Shown here one piece after another: positions 8,684 through 17,429 of a stretch of DNA of 64,000 nucleotides (position 1 is its first letter; every line of letters starts with the position of its first letter). Source of the DNA: JAJPKK01 sp963781195. Lineage in GTDB: Bacteria > Pseudomonadota > Alphaproteobacteria > Rhizobiales > Xanthobacteraceae. The notes under the pieces are model-generated. The model saw only the letters and a list, made by a program, of their open reading frames with translations, searched no databases and was not told where the DNA came from. Made by a program: the position numbers and the translations under genes. The stretch spans positions 248,001-312,000 of the forward strand of contig CAWAEZ010000010.1 of assembly GCA_963781195.1 (NCBI GenBank). The letters run 5' to 3'.

Positions 8684-9211
8684 ATGAATCGTTATCTGGT
8701 GAGGGTCTGCGCCGTGGCCGCGATCAGCCTCGCGGCAGCACCGAGCGCCTCGATCGCCCAACAGAAATCCGCCAAAGACCTCCTGACGGGGGCCTGGACG
8801 CTGCTTCTGATCGACGGCGTGAAGGACGACGGCACTCACGTCCCCGCATTCGGGCCCAATCCCGACGGGATGCTGATGTTCAGCCCGAACGGGCTGTATG
8901 CCGTGCAGATCGACCGCGCCAACCTTCCGAAACTCGCCGCGAAAGATCGGGAAAAGGGCACCGCGGAAGAGAACAAGGCGATTGTCCAAGGCTCGCTGGC
9001 CCACTACGGCACCTACGCCTTGAACGAGGCCGACAAGACCTTCACCCTCCATGTCGTCGCCAGCTCGTTCCCGAATTGGGACGGCACCAAGCAGACCCGC
9101 AAGATCACGGCGCTCACGGACGACGTGTTGACCTACAGCGCGCCGCCGCCCGCCGGCACGGCAGCAGGCGGCATCGACCACGTCGAGTTGGTCTGGCGGC
9201 GGGCGAAATAG
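8684..9211 (+). CDS. Secreted lipocalin-like domain protein
   Basis: A 175-residue protein with a Sec signal peptide (residues 1-26, ending ASIAQQ). The mature part begins LLTGAWTLLLIDG and contains a FGPNPDGMLMFSPNGLYAV block and a final EHVELVWRR-like strand, resembling the Lipocalin_5 family of beta-barrel proteins. It starts at the ATG at 8684, 6 bases after a strong AAGGAGGG ribosome site. The ligand is unknown. It stands alone between der/panB-region genes, suggesting an accessory insertion. Confidence 0.75.
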   Translation: MNRYLVRVCAVAAISLAAAPSASIAQQKSAKDLLTGAWTLLLIDGVKDDGTHVPAFGPNPDGMLMFSPNGLYAVQIDRANLPKLAAKDREKGTAEENKAIVQGSLAHYGTYALNEADKTFTLHVVASSFPNWDGTKQTRKITALTDDVLTYSAPPPAGTAAGGIDHVELVWRRAK

Positions 9212-9494
9212 CCGGCGCTCGGAGGCCGCCCTGATGCGCGGAGCGCGAGCCGGCCCCCGGGCCGGCCGCGACATTTGTGGCCCTTGATCCTCCCTTGACA
9301 TGGGAGCATGCCTGCCTAAATCGACGGCCGCCGGGTATGCGCCCGGACCGCTGGGGTGGAACGGCTCGCACCGACCGCCCCGGAACGGTGGTGCGTTCGA
9401 GCATGCTCCGAAAGGTCGGAGCCTTTCGGGGCGACAGCTGTCGTCAGTCAGCAACTCAGGACCTCTGTCCAACCATCCTTCATGGAGATGTGGC

Positions 9495-9875
9495 ATGGAG
9501 CCCCACAACAAGCCTGCGACCCCCGAATCCAATCCCCCCTTCGACTTCGATGCGCTGCTGCACCCCGCCGGGGCGTTCGCCGACCCGGCGCAGGTCGTCC
9601 GCGATCCCGATCTGACGCTTGGCGAGAAGCGGGCGATCCTCGCCGCGTGGGCGTCCGACGCCTGCGCCGTCGAAGCCGCTCCGGGGCTGCGTGCCCCGCC
9701 CGGCGGCAGAACGGTGACCTTCGACGAGGTGATGGACGCGCTGCGTGATCTCGACCGGCAGGCCGGCACGTTCGCGCCGCCGCGCCACTACCGGCGCGTG
9801 CTGGAGCACCGCGTGCCCGGTGTGTTCGGCCGCCGGCCGCGCCCGTCGGGGCCAACTCCTCAATCCCGCTGACGT
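9495..9875 (+). CDS. Conserved hypothetical protein (DPDLTLGEKRAILAAWASDACAVE type)
   Basis: A protein of about 125 residues starting at the ATG at 9495. The stretch VVRDPDLTLGEKRAILAAW followed by ASDACAVEAAPGLR is a hallmark of small soluble proteins that recur in Rhizobiales genomes with no assigned role. The C-terminal third is basic and arginine-rich. No signal peptide or membrane segment is present. The frame remains open upstream to 9300, but the family-like region begins at this start. Confidence 0.7.
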
Positions 9876-9947
9876 CAAAACCCGGAGCCAACAAAGACGG
9901 CATGGTCCGATGCCGTGCAGAAGCTTTTTCAAACCAAGGAGGAACCT

Positions 9948-10277
9948 ATGAAAATCGTGTCGCTATCGACCGCCGCGGCCGCCCTCGGGATCGCCGTGGC
10001 GCTGTGCGGGGGAGCGCTCGCACAGGGCGCCTCGCCGAACCTATCCGGCACCTACAAGTGCCAGCCTCAACCGGTGCCGTGCCAGTGGGGCGCGACGGTG
10101 TCGATCACCCAGACCGGCAACAAGGTTTCGCTCAACAACGATGCCGGCTCGTTCGCCGACGCCAAGCTCACGAGCAACATCACGCTGAGCGCAAGCCCGC
10201 CCTTCAACTCCGAGGGGCTCATCATGCCCGACCACTCGATCCAGTGGTCGAACGGCACGCACTGGCTCAAGCAGTAA
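9948..10277 (+). CDS. Small secreted protein, function unknown
   Basis: A 109-residue protein with a clear Sec signal peptide (residues 1-26, cleavage after GGALA). The mature region, about 80 residues, has a beta-rich look (LSGTYKCQPQPVPC, VSITQTGNKVSL, SIQWSNGTHWLKQ) and two close cysteines that could form a disulphide in the periplasm. It resembles small lipocalin/META-like barrels only loosely. The ATG at 9948 follows AAGGAGGAACCT, a strong ribosome site. Confidence 0.7.
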   Translation: MKIVSLSTAAAALGIAVALCGGALAQGASPNLSGTYKCQPQPVPCQWGATVSITQTGNKVSLNNDAGSFADAKLTSNITLSASPPFNSEGLIMPDHSIQWSNGTHWLKQ

Positions 10278-10431
10278 CGCCTTGCCGACCTACCGGCGCT
10301 CGCTTGGCGCGAGCCCGGATTCCAGCGGCGGTGGTTTGGTGTGGCATCGATGTCCGGGGTCGGCTTTGCGGCCGCCCCGGATTGACCGCATGACGGCGCG
10401 GCGCGCCGCTTCGCAAACGCGCAGGCTCCGC

Positions 10432-11256
10432 TCAGCGCTCGACCTTGAGCGGATAGACGTTGGCCGGACCGGGGAATGCGCGGCTGCGGACCTCGTCCGC
10501 ATAGGCCGACACCGCTGCCTCGATGGAGGGGCCGAGGGTGGTGTAGCGCTTGACGAATTTCGGCACCCACGGCGACAGGCCGAGCATGTCCTCGAGCACC
10601 AGCACCTGGCCGTCGCAGGCGGCGCTGGCGCCGATGCCGATGGTGGGGATGGCGATCCCGCGGGTGATCTCCGCGGCCAGCGGCTCCGCGACCGCCTCGA
10701 CCACCACCGAGAACGCCCCGGCCTCCGCCACCGCGCGGGCGTCCGCCTCGATCGGCGCCCAGTCACTGCGATCGCGTCCCTGGGCGCGGAAACCGCCCAG
10801 CGCATTGACCGACTGCGGGGTGAGGCCGACATGGGCCATCACCGGCACGCCGCGCTCGGTGAGGAAGCGGATGGTCTCGGCCATGCGCTGGCCGCCTTCG
10901 AGCTTGATCGCGCCGCACCCGGTCTCCTTGAGCACGCGGGCCGCGGCCATGAAGGCCTGCTCCTTCGAGACCTCGTAGGAGCCGAACGGCAGGTCGACGA
11001 CGACGAGCGCGTGCTTGGAGCCGCGCATCACCGCGTGCCCCTGCAGGATCATCATGTCGAGCGTCACCGGCACCGTGGTCTCGAGCCCATGCATCACCAT
11101 GCCGAGCGAATCCCCGACCAGGATGACGTCGCAGTGGCGGTCGAGGATGCGCGCCGTATGGGCGTGGTAGGACGTCAGCATCACGATCGGGTTGCCGCCC
11201 TTGCGGGCCCGGATGTCCGGTGCGGTGAGCCGCTTCTGGTCGCTGTGGGTCGACAC
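10432..11256 (-). CDS. panB: 3-methyl-2-oxobutanoate hydroxymethyltransferase (PanB)
   Basis: A 274-residue TIM-barrel enzyme that transfers the one-carbon unit of methylene-THF to ketoisovalerate, giving ketopantoate for pantothenate and CoA synthesis. Diagnostic segments are ARKGGNPIVMLTSYHAHTA, the Mg-site VGDSLGMVMHG, VVVDLPFGSYEVS, IKLEGG and MAHVGLTPQ. Length is normal. It starts with GTG only 3 bases after the NnrU stop, so the two are cotranscribed. No panC is present in the window. Confidence 0.95.
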   Translation of the reverse strand: MSTHSDQKRLTAPDIRARKGGNPIVMLTSYHAHTARILDRHCDVILVGDSLGMVMHGLETTVPVTLDMMILQGHAVMRGSKHALVVVDLPFGSYEVSKEQAFMAAARVLKETGCGAIKLEGGQRMAETIRFLTERGVPVMAHVGLTPQSVNALGGFRAQGRDRSDWAPIEADARAVAEAGAFSVVVEAVAEPLAAEITRGIAIPTIGIGASAACDGQVLVLEDMLGLSPWVPKFVKRYTTLGPSIEAAVSAYADEVRSRAFPGPANVYPLKVER

Positions 11257-11259
11257 GGG

Positions 11260-11859
11260 TCAGGTTCCGAGCGCCGGGGTTCCAAACACCGCACGTCCGA
11301 TCACCAGCGGGTGGAACACGAGGCCGAGGGCGAGATAGAGGATGGTACCGACGATGACCGCGACGACGTCGTTGCGGCGGCCGCCGATCGGAATGGGCGG
11401 CCGGCCCGGATCGCTGCGTCGCTTGAGCGTGATGCGGTCGTACACCGCCCACGCCAGGACGGCGAGGAAGATGATCATCGAGCCGAGGTCGCCGTTGGAG
11501 ATGAGGTGCGCGACCGCCCACAGCTTCACGCCGACCAGCATCGGATGCTTGAGGACGCGGTTGATGTCGCCGGGAATGTAGGCCGCGGTGACGAAGATGA
11601 CCGCCGGCCACATCAACGCGACGGTGATGTGGCGCGTCCAGCTCGGCGGATCCCAGATCTCGATCATCCCGGCATCGCGATAGAGCGCGAAGCCCTTCCC
11701 GATCAGGAACAGCCCGACGATGGTGACGATCGCGAACAGCCCCTTGTAGGGCCACTCGCCGATGCGCTTGATCAGCACGGCCCGATGGTCCCGCATGGTG
11801 ACGAAGACATGGGGGCCGAGAAACAACAGCAGTCCGAGAACGAGGAGCGCCAAGCCCAT
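11260..11859 (-). CDS. NnrU family integral membrane protein
   Basis: A 199-residue protein with five to six hydrophobic segments and the NnrU hallmarks HVFVTMRDHRAVLIKRIGEWPYK-like N-terminus and VALMWPAVIFVTAAYIPGDINRVLKHPMLVG. NnrU was named for a role near nitric oxide reduction in denitrifiers, and related proteins (isoprenoid/carotenoid Z-ISO) bind haem. The biochemical function here is unknown. It is upstream of and tightly coupled to panB, a linkage seen in other Rhizobiales. Confidence 0.85.
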   Translation of the reverse strand: MGLALLVLGLLLFLGPHVFVTMRDHRAVLIKRIGEWPYKGLFAIVTIVGLFLIGKGFALYRDAGMIEIWDPPSWTRHITVALMWPAVIFVTAAYIPGDINRVLKHPMLVGVKLWAVAHLISNGDLGSMIIFLAVLAWAVYDRITLKRRSDPGRPPIPIGGRRNDVVAVIVGTILYLALGLVFHPLVIGRAVFGTPALGT

Positions 11860-11914
11860 GGTGTAACTCCGCCGCGAGAGGCGCGCAGTAGAGGCGAAGG
11901 CCGCCGCCGTTGCA

Positions 11915-12007
11915 AGGTCCCCTCCAACAACAGGTCCCCTCCAACAACAGGTCTCGGCTAACAGCAGGTCTCTCTAATGACAGGTCTTCGCCAACAACAG
12001 GTTCCGG
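11915..12007. repeat. 17-bp tandem repeat upstream of the metallo-hydrolase gene
   Basis: Five and a half tandem units of about 17 bp with consensus AGGTCCCCTCCAACAAC. The first two copies (11915-11931 and 11932-11948) are identical; later copies diverge and one is 16 bp. The array lies in the divergent gap between NnrU and the metallo-hydrolase. It may be a slippage-derived minisatellite or a set of regulator sites. Confidence 0.75.
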
Positions 12008-12108
12008 CGCGGCGACGAGCTGGCTCGGCTTCCGCGCCTGCGGGGCGAATGGTAGGGTCCGGTCGCCGGGACACATCGGCGGGGCAGCGGGGACAGGGAG
12101 GAAGATCG

Positions 12109-13053
12109 ATGAAATCCGCATGGCTGCTGTCGGTGGGATTCACGCTGGCGCTCGCGACGGGCGCGCGGGCGCAGGTGATGGACTTCGACAAGGTCCAGAT
12201 GCTCACCGAGAAGCTCGGGCCGAACGTCTACATGTTGACCGGCTCGGGCGGCCTCGATCCGTCCCATGAGGACGCCGCGGGCGGACGCATCGGCGTGCTG
12301 GCGGGACCCGACGGCATCCTGATGATCGATTCGCAATACGCCCAGCTCTCCGACAAGGTGCTGGCAGCCGTCAAAAAGATCGACGGCGGGCCGATCCGCT
12401 TTTTGGTCAACACCCACATCCATCGCGACCACACCGCGGGCAACGCGTTCTTCGCCAAGCAGGGCGCCGTGATCTTCGCGCGCGAGGAATTGCGCGACGG
12501 CATGGCCGCCCTCGCGAAGGCGCCCAACGCCGCCTCGAACCCGGTTGCCAATCCGGCCGGTTTGCCCGTCGTCACCTACGGCATGGGGCCGCCGGTGAAG
12601 ATCCACATGAACGACGAGGTGGTCGACTTCATCCCGATCCGCGCGGCCCACACCGGCGGCGACACCAACATCAAGTTCGAGAAGGCGAACGTGCTCTTCA
12701 TCGGCGACTTCTACCGCAACTACGGCTTTCCCTTCATCGACATCAGCAATGGCGGGTCGCTCAAGGGCATGCTGGAAGGCCTCGACGCGACGATGAAATC
12801 GGCCGACGCCAACACCATCATCGTCCCGGGCCACGGCACCCTCATCAAACGCGACGACATGGTGCCGTATCGCGACATGGTGGTCGCGGTGTCGGGCAAG
12901 GTCGGCGAGATGATCGCGCAAGGAAAGTCGCTGCCGGAGGTGCTCGCGGCGAAGCTCACCGCGCCTTATTCCGGCAAGGTCGCCGGCGGCACCGACACCA
13001 GCGCCGAGCGCTTCGTCACCGCGGTCTACCAGGAGCTCAAGGGCGCCCGGTAA
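12109..13053 (+). CDS. Secreted metallo-beta-lactamase-fold hydrolase
   Basis: A 314-residue protein with a Sec signal peptide ending ARAQ. It carries the MBL zinc motif HIHRDH near residue 104, a second histidine in RAAHTGGDTNI, the bridging Asp in IGDFYRNYG and a final His in VPGHGTLIK. It resembles periplasmic QH-AmDH-type or subclass-B3-like hydrolases, and the real substrate is unknown. The start at 12109 follows GGGAGGAAG. It should not be taken as a resistance enzyme on this evidence. Confidence 0.88.
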   Translation: MKSAWLLSVGFTLALATGARAQVMDFDKVQMLTEKLGPNVYMLTGSGGLDPSHEDAAGGRIGVLAGPDGILMIDSQYAQLSDKVLAAVKKIDGGPIRFLVNTHIHRDHTAGNAFFAKQGAVIFAREELRDGMAALAKAPNAASNPVANPAGLPVVTYGMGPPVKIHMNDEVVDFIPIRAAHTGGDTNIKFEKANVLFIGDFYRNYGFPFIDISNGGSLKGMLEGLDATMKSADANTIIVPGHGTLIKRDDMVPYRDMVVAVSGKVGEMIAQGKSLPEVLAAKLTAPYSGKVAGGTDTSAERFVTAVYQELKGAR

Positions 13054-13196
13054 GCCTGCGTTGCGGCGCTGATCCCGGCGACTTCATCGAACAGGCTCCA
13101 ACGCGCCTACCGTCCCAGATCGCCTTTAGCTTCGGTATGCCCGCGGCCACCGCGGGCATACCGCCGCGGCACGGTCCCGGCGCCCCATCGTCCCCG

Positions 13197-14297
13197 CTAC
13201 GCAAATCTCACGGCATAGATCGGCGGCAGCGTGTGGGAGACACAAGCCCAGTTATCGCCCTGGTCCTCGCTCACCCACAGCCCACCGGTGGTCGAGCCGA
13301 ATGCGACCCGCTCGCCGGTGTCATCGAGCGCCAGCGCGTGGCGATACACGATGTCGTAAGCGTGCGATTGCGGCAGCCCTCGGGTCAGGATGTCGAAGCT
13401 CTCGCCGCCATCGCGGGTGCGCGTCACGGCGAGCTTGCCGCCGCACGGGATGCGTTTCTCGTCCTTGATCTCCGGGACGAACCATGCGGTATCGGGATCG
13501 CGGGGATGGACTGCGACGGCAAATCCAAAGGCGGACGGCTCCACGGCGGTGATCTCGGAAAACGTCCGTCCCTCGTCGGAGGAGACGAAGATGCCGTTGT
13601 GATGCTGCACCCACATCCGCTGAGGCACGGCCGGACACTGGACGAGACAGTGCACGTCCTGCGCGACCGGATCATGGGCGAGTTCCGCCGGCATGTACTC
13701 GGCGCGCATTCCCTCTCCGCGCAGCGTCCACGTGTCGCCGGCGTCCGCGGTGAACCAGATTCCGCCGGTGGACACCGCCACCGTGACCTGGCGGGAATCT
13801 CGCGGATCGACCAGCACCGAATGAATGCCAGGCAAGTCGGCGCCGCCGCCTGCCCATTTCTTGCGGAGCGGATGGTCCCACAGCGAGCGCACCAGTTCCC
13901 AGCTGTCACCGTCGTCGCGCGAGCGGAACAAACCACCGGGCAGCGTGCCGCACCAGATGACGCCCGCTTCGTCGGCGCCCCCTGCGGCCAGCGCCCAGAC
14001 GCGCGCCGTGCTCCACGCCAGCGGACGGCCCCAGACATCCTTCTCCTCGTACCCGTCGGGCTTTGGCGGATAGGCAGGCGCCGCGATTTCTTCCCAGCCG
14101 TTGCCGATCGAACGATGCAGCTTGACGCCGAAATGGCCGTGATCGAGCGCCGCGAATGAGCGGCCGCTGCGCGGATCGCTCAGGGTGAGGGTGACGTTGT
14201 CGCCGAGGAAATCGACCTTCGCGATGTCCCATTGCCCGTCCCTGCATGCGACGGTGAACAGACCCTTGCGGGTGGATACCAGCAGAGTGTCCGACAT
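13197..14297 (-). CDS. BNR/sortilin-like beta-propeller protein (exo-sialidase-like)
   Basis: A 366-residue protein without signal peptide, built of BNR/Asp-box repeats: SRDDGDSWELV, TADAGDTWTLR, SSDEGRTFSEI, TRDGGESFDIL and SEDQGDNWACV. These mark a VPS10/sortilin-type or sialidase-type propeller, but no sialidase catalytic set is evident. It lies 2 bp downstream of a ThiS/MoaD-like gene on the same strand, so the two form an operon. This suggests the propeller may act together with the small ubiquitin-like protein. Confidence 0.8.
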   Translation of the reverse strand: MSDTLLVSTRKGLFTVACRDGQWDIAKVDFLGDNVTLTLSDPRSGRSFAALDHGHFGVKLHRSIGNGWEEIAAPAYPPKPDGYEEKDVWGRPLAWSTARVWALAAGGADEAGVIWCGTLPGGLFRSRDDGDSWELVRSLWDHPLRKKWAGGGADLPGIHSVLVDPRDSRQVTVAVSTGGIWFTADAGDTWTLRGEGMRAEYMPAELAHDPVAQDVHCLVQCPAVPQRMWVQHHNGIFVSSDEGRTFSEITAVEPSAFGFAVAVHPRDPDTAWFVPEIKDEKRIPCGGKLAVTRTRDGGESFDILTRGLPQSHAYDIVYRHALALDDTGERVAFGSTTGGLWVSEDQGDNWACVSHTLPPIYAVRFA

Positions 14298-14299
14298 GA

Positions 14300-14569
14300 T
14301 CAGCCTCCTGACAGCGCCTGGAATACGTGGATCGTGCTGGCTTCAGTCACCGTGTCGGACAGGCCTACGCGGTCACGAATGCTGCGTCCGTCGACGAACA
14401 CGGCCATGTGCTTGCGCAACGCGGATTGATCGTCGAGGACATAGCCGCGCGCCTGGGGGTTGTCGGCGAACACGGCGTCGAGCACATCGCGCACGGTTTC
14501 GCCGGGAACGTGAGTTTCGGGGCAGCCGACATGGCGCTGAACGTTCGCGGTGAACACAACCTTCGTCAT
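14300..14569 (-). CDS. MoaD/ThiS-family ubiquitin-like sulfur-carrier protein
   Basis: An 89-residue beta-grasp protein starting MTKVVFTANVQRHV and ending in ALSGG. The terminal Gly-Gly is the adenylation and thiocarboxylation site of MoaD, ThiS and related carriers. No E1-like activating enzyme, ThiG or MoaE is found nearby, so it may use a partner elsewhere in the genome. The ATG at 14569 begins the beta-grasp core; the frame stays open upstream without family features. It is the first gene of a pair with the propeller. Confidence 0.85.
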   Translation of the reverse strand: MTKVVFTANVQRHVGCPETHVPGETVRDVLDAVFADNPQARGYVLDDQSALRKHMAVFVDGRSIRDRVGLSDTVTEASTIHVFQALSGG

Positions 14570-14864
14570 GGCCCCTCCGAGGCACGGTCTGCGAATGATC
14601 CTGACGGCCGTCCTGCGAAACGACTTCCAGTTCTCACCAAGGACGAAAGGGAAATTCCGGCCCCGACAAGGCGGCACAAAAAAATTGTCGCCTCCGGGCC
14701 GGCAGGACACTCGGAACCGCGAAACCTTCCGGCGACCCGGTACGGTTCCGAAATGCCAGCGGAACCGACGCGGCGCCATCGCCGAGCGCGGCGAGCCAGT
14801 GCGAGTTTGACGAAGACGTTGGCGGCGCTATGAGCGGCGGCGCGCAATCGATATTGTCATCGCC

Positions 14865-16250
14865 ATGAGCGCTTCCGCAAACGTCATCCACGAACCCGCC
14901 CGCGCCATTCCCGTGCGCGGCGAATACGATGTCGTGGTGCTCGGCGGCGGGCCGGCGGGAATCGCGGCGGCGGCCGCGGCCGGCGCACAGGGGCGCCGCA
15001 CACTGCTGGTCGAGCGCTACGGATTCCTCGGCGGCATGGGGACGGCGGCGGGCGTCACCAATTTCTGCGGCCTTCATGCCGATGTTCACGGCGAGGTCCG
15101 CCAGGTCGTGCACGGCATCGCCGACGAAGTGCTGGCCCGCCTCGCGCGGCTCGACGGCCTCAACCCGCCCCATGCGATCTTCGGCCGGACCATGGCGCAG
15201 GCCTACGACACCGCAGTCTATAAATGCGCGGCGGACGACCTTCTGCTGGGGCGCGGCGTCGCGCTCCTGTTCCACGCGCTTGCCTGCGGAGTCGCGAGGA
15301 CCGCCGACGTCATCGACGCGCTGGTGGTCGAGACCAAGTCGGGACGCGCGGCGGTGCGCGGGCGCGTCTTCATCGACTGTTCCGGCGACGGCGATCTCGC
15401 CGCGCTCGCCGGCGTGCCCTACGAGATGGGCGACGGCGCCGGCAACATGCTCTACCCCACCATGATGTTCCGGGTGAACGGGGTCGATCCGGCGGCGGCG
15501 GGCGAAGCCTGGCGGACGGTACCGGCGCTGATGGAGGCCGCCGAACGTGCCGGCCGGGAAAAATTTCCGCGCAAGGGCGGCGTGATCCGCCCGATGGGAC
15601 ATCCGACCGAATGGCGGGTGAACGTCACCCAGGTCGGTCGCGCGGACGGCCGGGCGCTCAACGGCACCGATGCCGACGAGCTCTCCGCCGGCGAGATCGA
15701 AGGCCGCCGCCAGGCCCGCGACATCTTCGCCTTCCTCAAGCGCGAGGCGCCGGGTTTCGCAGGCGCCTACATGGTCGACATGCCGCCGCAGCTCGGCATT
15801 CGCGAGACCCGCCGCATCGCCGGGCGCTACCAGCTCACCGGCGAGGACGTGCTGTCCTGCGCGAGTTTTTCCGACACCGTCGGCGTCAACGGTTGGCCGA
15901 TCGAGGCCCATGTGGCGGGCGACGTGGCATGGCGCTGGCCGGAGCCGGGCTCGCGCGGCTTCAACCACCTCCCCTATCGCATGCTGGCCCCGCCCGGCAT
16001 CCGCAACCTTCTCGTGGCCGGACGCTGCGCGTCCATGAGCCACGAGGGGCAATCGGCGGCGCGCGTCTCCGGCGGCTGCTTCGTCATGGGCGAGGCGGCG
16101 GGCACCGCCGCGCATCTTGCGCTCGCCGGAAACGGCGGGGTTGGCGAAATCGACGTCGCCGCACTCCAACGGATTCTGGAGCGGGGCGGCGTCTATCTCG
16201 GCCGGCCGGGCGGCGCCCTGCCCGGCCCGGTGTTCCAGATGAGGACATGA
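14865..16250 (+). CDS. FAD-dependent oxidoreductase (FAD_oxidored family)
   Basis: A 461-residue flavoprotein. The dinucleotide-binding motif GGGPAGIAAAAAA is near residue 27, followed by LLVERYGFLGGMGTAAGVTN, characteristic of PF12831-type oxidoreductases. A second FAD-contact block is VFIDCSGDGDLAALAGVPYE, and the C-terminal FAD strand is LLVAGRCASMSHEG. The substrate is unknown. Its stop overlaps the start of a Bug-type binding protein by 4 bases, which suggests the oxidoreductase acts on a compound captured by that protein. Confidence 0.85.
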   Translation: MSASANVIHEPARAIPVRGEYDVVVLGGGPAGIAAAAAAGAQGRRTLLVERYGFLGGMGTAAGVTNFCGLHADVHGEVRQVVHGIADEVLARLARLDGLNPPHAIFGRTMAQAYDTAVYKCAADDLLLGRGVALLFHALACGVARTADVIDALVVETKSGRAAVRGRVFIDCSGDGDLAALAGVPYEMGDGAGNMLYPTMMFRVNGVDPAAAGEAWRTVPALMEAAERAGREKFPRKGGVIRPMGHPTEWRVNVTQVGRADGRALNGTDADELSAGEIEGRRQARDIFAFLKREAPGFAGAYMVDMPPQLGIRETRRIAGRYQLTGEDVLSCASFSDTVGVNGWPIEAHVAGDVAWRWPEPGSRGFNHLPYRMLAPPGIRNLLVAGRCASMSHEGQSAARVSGGCFVMGEAAGTAAHLALAGNGGVGEIDVAALQRILERGGVYLGRPGGALPGPVFQMRT

Positions 16251-17251
16251 TGAAAGCAACGCTCTGGTCGGCAGCGCTGGCGCTGCTTTTCGCTCACGCG
16301 GCCGCGGCCCAGCCGGCCGCGCAACCCGCCGCCTCGCAGCCGGGCGCGGCGCCGGACTGGCCGGTGCGGGCGGTGAAGATCATCATTCCGTTCGGCCCCG
16401 GCTCGACGCCGGACCTCGTCGGCCGTTTGCTTGCCGACCGTCTCCAGCAGAAGCTCGGCCAGCCCTTCGTCGTCGAGGACAAGCCGGGCGCGAGCGGCAA
16501 CATCGGCACCGACGCCGTCGCCAAGGCCGATCCCGACGGCTACACGCTCGGCATCAGCATCGGCGGTCCGCTCGCCATCAACCCGCTGCTGTTCTCAAAG
16601 ATGCCCTACGATCCCAAGATCGACCTCGCGCCGATCACCACCATCGCGACCCAGCCGAGCGCACTGGCGGTGAACGCGCGGCTCGGCGTCAGCACCGTTT
16701 CCGAGCTCATCGCGCTCTTGAAGAAGAACCCGGGCAAGTACAACTTCGGATCGATCGGCAACGGGTCGCTGTCGCACCTCGCGATGGCGGCGATCGAGCT
16801 CGCCAGCGACACCGACATCGTCCACATCCCCTATGCGAGCTCGCCCCAGGCGATGACGGCGCTGATGCGCGGCGACGTGCAGATCGTCTGTCTTCCCGCC
16901 ATCGCGGTGACGCCGCACCTCGCCTCGGGCGAGGTGAAGATTCTGGCGGTGTCGACACCGGAGCGCTCGCCGCTGCTCCCCGACGTGCCCACGCTCAAGC
17001 AGGCCGGTATCGATGTCGAGGCCGAAGCGTGGATGGGCCTGATCGCGCCCGCGAGCACACCCGAGGCGATCGTCACGAAGATCGCCCGCGAGGTCGCCGA
17101 CGTGATCGCGACCCGCGACGTCCGCGACAAGCTCGCGGCCCAGCTGATGGATCCGATCCCGTCCTCGCCCGCCGCGTTCCGCGCCCGCATCGACGCCGAC
17201 ATCGCCCACTGGTCGCCGGTGATCAAGGCCGCGAAGATCCGTATCAATTGA
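16247..17251 (+). CDS. Tripartite tricarboxylate transporter substrate-binding protein (Bug family)
   Basis: A 334-residue periplasmic binding protein. A Sec signal (to about residue 22) precedes the Bug hallmarks WPVRAVKIIIPFGPGSTPDLVGRLLADRL, a VVEDKPGASGNIG-like segment and ADPDGYTLGI. Bug proteins bind carboxylates in a deep cleft; many lack a linked TctAB membrane pair and act as sensors or share a transporter. No tctAB is present here. The start codon ATG overlaps the oxidoreductase stop (ATGA), so the genes are translationally coupled. Confidence 0.92.
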   Translation: MMKATLWSAALALLFAHAAAAQPAAQPAASQPGAAPDWPVRAVKIIIPFGPGSTPDLVGRLLADRLQQKLGQPFVVEDKPGASGNIGTDAVAKADPDGYTLGISIGGPLAINPLLFSKMPYDPKIDLAPITTIATQPSALAVNARLGVSTVSELIALLKKNPGKYNFGSIGNGSLSHLAMAAIELASDTDIVHIPYASSPQAMTALMRGDVQIVCLPAIAVTPHLASGEVKILAVSTPERSPLLPDVPTLKQAGIDVEAEAWMGLIAPASTPEAIVTKIAREVADVIATRDVRDKLAAQLMDPIPSSPAAFRARIDADIAHWSPVIKAAKIRIN

Positions 17252-17329
17252 CCGGCGTTTCGCTGAGCTTTCCCCTGTCCGCTGTCATCGCCGAACGGCC
17301 CATCGGCGTTTTGTGGCACGGCATTCTGC

Positions 17330-17412
17330 TCCCTCGCCCCGCTTGCGGAGTTACAGATTCACACATCGCTGCTCGGGCGCTTGGGCACCTCGCCCCGTGT
17401 GCGGGGAGAGGT
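17330..17412. repeat. GC-rich palindromic intergenic element
   Basis: The gap between two convergent Bug genes holds a degraded copy of the CCTCTCCCCGC...GCGGGGAGAGG type of dispersed element. The clearest part is the hairpin CCTCGCCCCGTGTGCGGGGA near 17390-17409, and a related CTCGCCCCGCTTGCGG lies at about 17332. It could act as a bidirectional terminator, but no T-tract follows. Confidence 0.45.
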
Positions 17413-17429
17413 TGCGCCTTTCAGCGACC

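Noticed and set aside
8401..8685. Small minus-strand gene in the 8.3-8.7 kb gap
   Set aside because: No ribosome site, signal or recognisable domain; the frame overlaps the presumed promoter and ribosome site of the lipocalin-like gene.
10282..11961. Plus-strand frame of about 560 codons opposite panB and NnrU
   Set aside because: It is the antisense shadow of two recognisable genes; high His/Arg/Asp composition and no family features.
12109..13053. Clinically relevant metallo-beta-lactamase
   Set aside because: The zinc motif is shared by a very broad hydrolase superfamily, and the overall pattern does not identify a lactamase.
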